Below are positions 5,501-6,052 of a DNA stretch of 6,052 nucleotides, piece after piece. The first letter of the stretch is position 1, and each line of letters begins with the position of its first letter. The DNA is from an uncultured Azospirillum sp. (GTDB lineage Bacteria > Pseudomonadota > Alphaproteobacteria > RF32 > CAG-239): NCBI GenBank assembly GCA_947383875.1, contig CANDEX010000083.1, positions 1 to 6,052 of the forward strand, written 5' to 3'. The notes beneath the pieces were generated by a model, which was not told the origin of the DNA, ran no database searches, and saw only the letters and a program-made list of their open reading frames with translations. Made by a program: the position numbers and the translations under genes.

Positions 5501-6052
5501 TCAATCCCTGTTTTTATTTTCCAGATAATCTCGGATTTCCCGACAGATAAATTTCTTTAATTGTGGATTATAATGACCAATACCGGGAGCAACCACCAAT
5601 TTCGATTTTGGCATATTCTGATGCAAACGATACACCGACAATAACGGACAAACCATATCCAGCCTGTTATGCACCAACAAAGCCGGAATAGCCGCGATTT
5701 TTTTTACATTTCGCATAATTTGATTATTCTTCAGCGTATAAGCCTTAGCCGCATAATTCATATAAATCCGCTGCTCGCATAACGCGGCCTCATCCAATTC
5801 TTCCGCATTCCCGAAACGGGGATTAACCGCTCCCAATACCCGTTCATACCAGCCGTAAAAATTAACAGCGCGTCGTTGTAAATCATTATTCTCAGAATTA
5901 ATCAAGCCGGCATAATATTCCGGAAGCGTTTTCCAACTTCCTGCTTCAATCTGCATTTCATCAATAAATTCAGGATAAAACAAAGCACTCTGCTTATTAA
6001 CCCATTCATCCTGCACACCATCAGCCAAAAATACCTGAGATAAAAGCAGACA
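5501..6052 (-). CDS. pip: Prolyl aminopeptidase-like alpha/beta hydrolase (S33), 5' end cut by window edge
   Basis: Family members remove N-terminal proline from peptides in the cytoplasm. Only the last 183 codons are visible; the frame is open to the right edge, so the true start and the Ser nucleophile are outside. The visible part begins in the segment before the helical cap, VFLADGVQDEW, then FYPEF. It continues through the cap (FYGWYERV and CEQRIYMNY, each carrying a Glu that aligns with the substrate-binding glutamates E204 and E232 of Serratia PIP) to the C-terminal catalytic residues. The catalytic Asp is in HNRLDMVCP (codon 5659-5657) and the His in GIGHYN (codon 5575-5573). The glutamates are 23 apart instead of 28, and the usual RG before the cap reads SQ, so it is a divergent member. 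Specificity for proline is likely but not certain; another S33 hydrolase is the alternative. Confidence 0.8.
   Translation of the reverse strand, partial: CLLLSQVFLADGVQDEWVNKQSALFYPEFIDEMQIEAGSWKTLPEYYAGLINSENNDLQRRAVNFYGWYERVLGAVNPRFGNAEELDEAALCEQRIYMNYAAKAYTLKNNQIMRNVKKIAAIPALLVHNRLDMVCPLLSVYRLHQNMPKSKLVVAPGIGHYNPQLKKFICREIRDYLENKNRD

Noticed and set aside
5189..5560. 123-codon plus-strand open frame across the SGNH gene start
   Set aside because: It is antisense to the SGNH gene and to the end of the pip-like gene, has no convincing ribosome-binding site and shows no domain.

Overview
The window comes from a moderately AT-rich bacterial chromosome (about 40% G+C by eye, not counted). A Gram-negative, possibly proteobacterial, host is suggested by a RmlA-type sugar nucleotidylyltransferase, an AlgI/AlgJ-like envelope O-acylation pair and a proteobacterial-style S33 prolyl aminopeptidase. 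No rRNA, tRNA, transposase or CRISPR was seen, so the species is left open. Genes are tightly packed. No gene-free stretch exceeds 300 bases; the two longest are each about 170-190 bp.

Layout: (1) 1-784, minus strand: rfbA/rmlA (glucose-1-phosphate thymidylyltransferase), cut by the left edge with only about 30 C-terminal residues missing. (2) 785-970: divergent intergenic region with a plausible rfbA promoter, a 12-bp perfect palindrome near its predicted transcription start, and a second small inverted repeat. (3) 971-2538, plus strand: a YqeK-like HD-domain phosphohydrolase, then msrA and msrB separated by one base. (4) 2539-2710: convergent intergenic region filled by a 108-nt imperfect hairpin. 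(5) 2711-6052, minus strand, read right to left: a prolyl aminopeptidase-like hydrolase cut by the right edge, a membrane-anchored SGNH/AlgJ-like protein, and an MBOAT O-acyltransferase. The last two are 3 nt apart.

How the genes work together: RfbA makes dTDP-glucose, the first step towards dTDP-rhamnose and related sugars for surface polysaccharide. The MBOAT/SGNH pair has the architecture of systems that carry acyl (usually acetyl) groups across the inner membrane and place them on an exported polysaccharide. That both act on the same polysaccharide is inference from proximity only. MsrA and MsrB together repair the S and R epimers of methionine sulfoxide. The YqeK-like protein probably hydrolyses dinucleoside tetraphosphates.

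Most of the window is ordinary. The items most worth a second look are the long 2602-2709 hairpin, which is not a standard terminator, and the SGNH protein, whose usual Asp-x-His motif reads Gly-Thr-His. I found no convincing evidence of a wholly new system.
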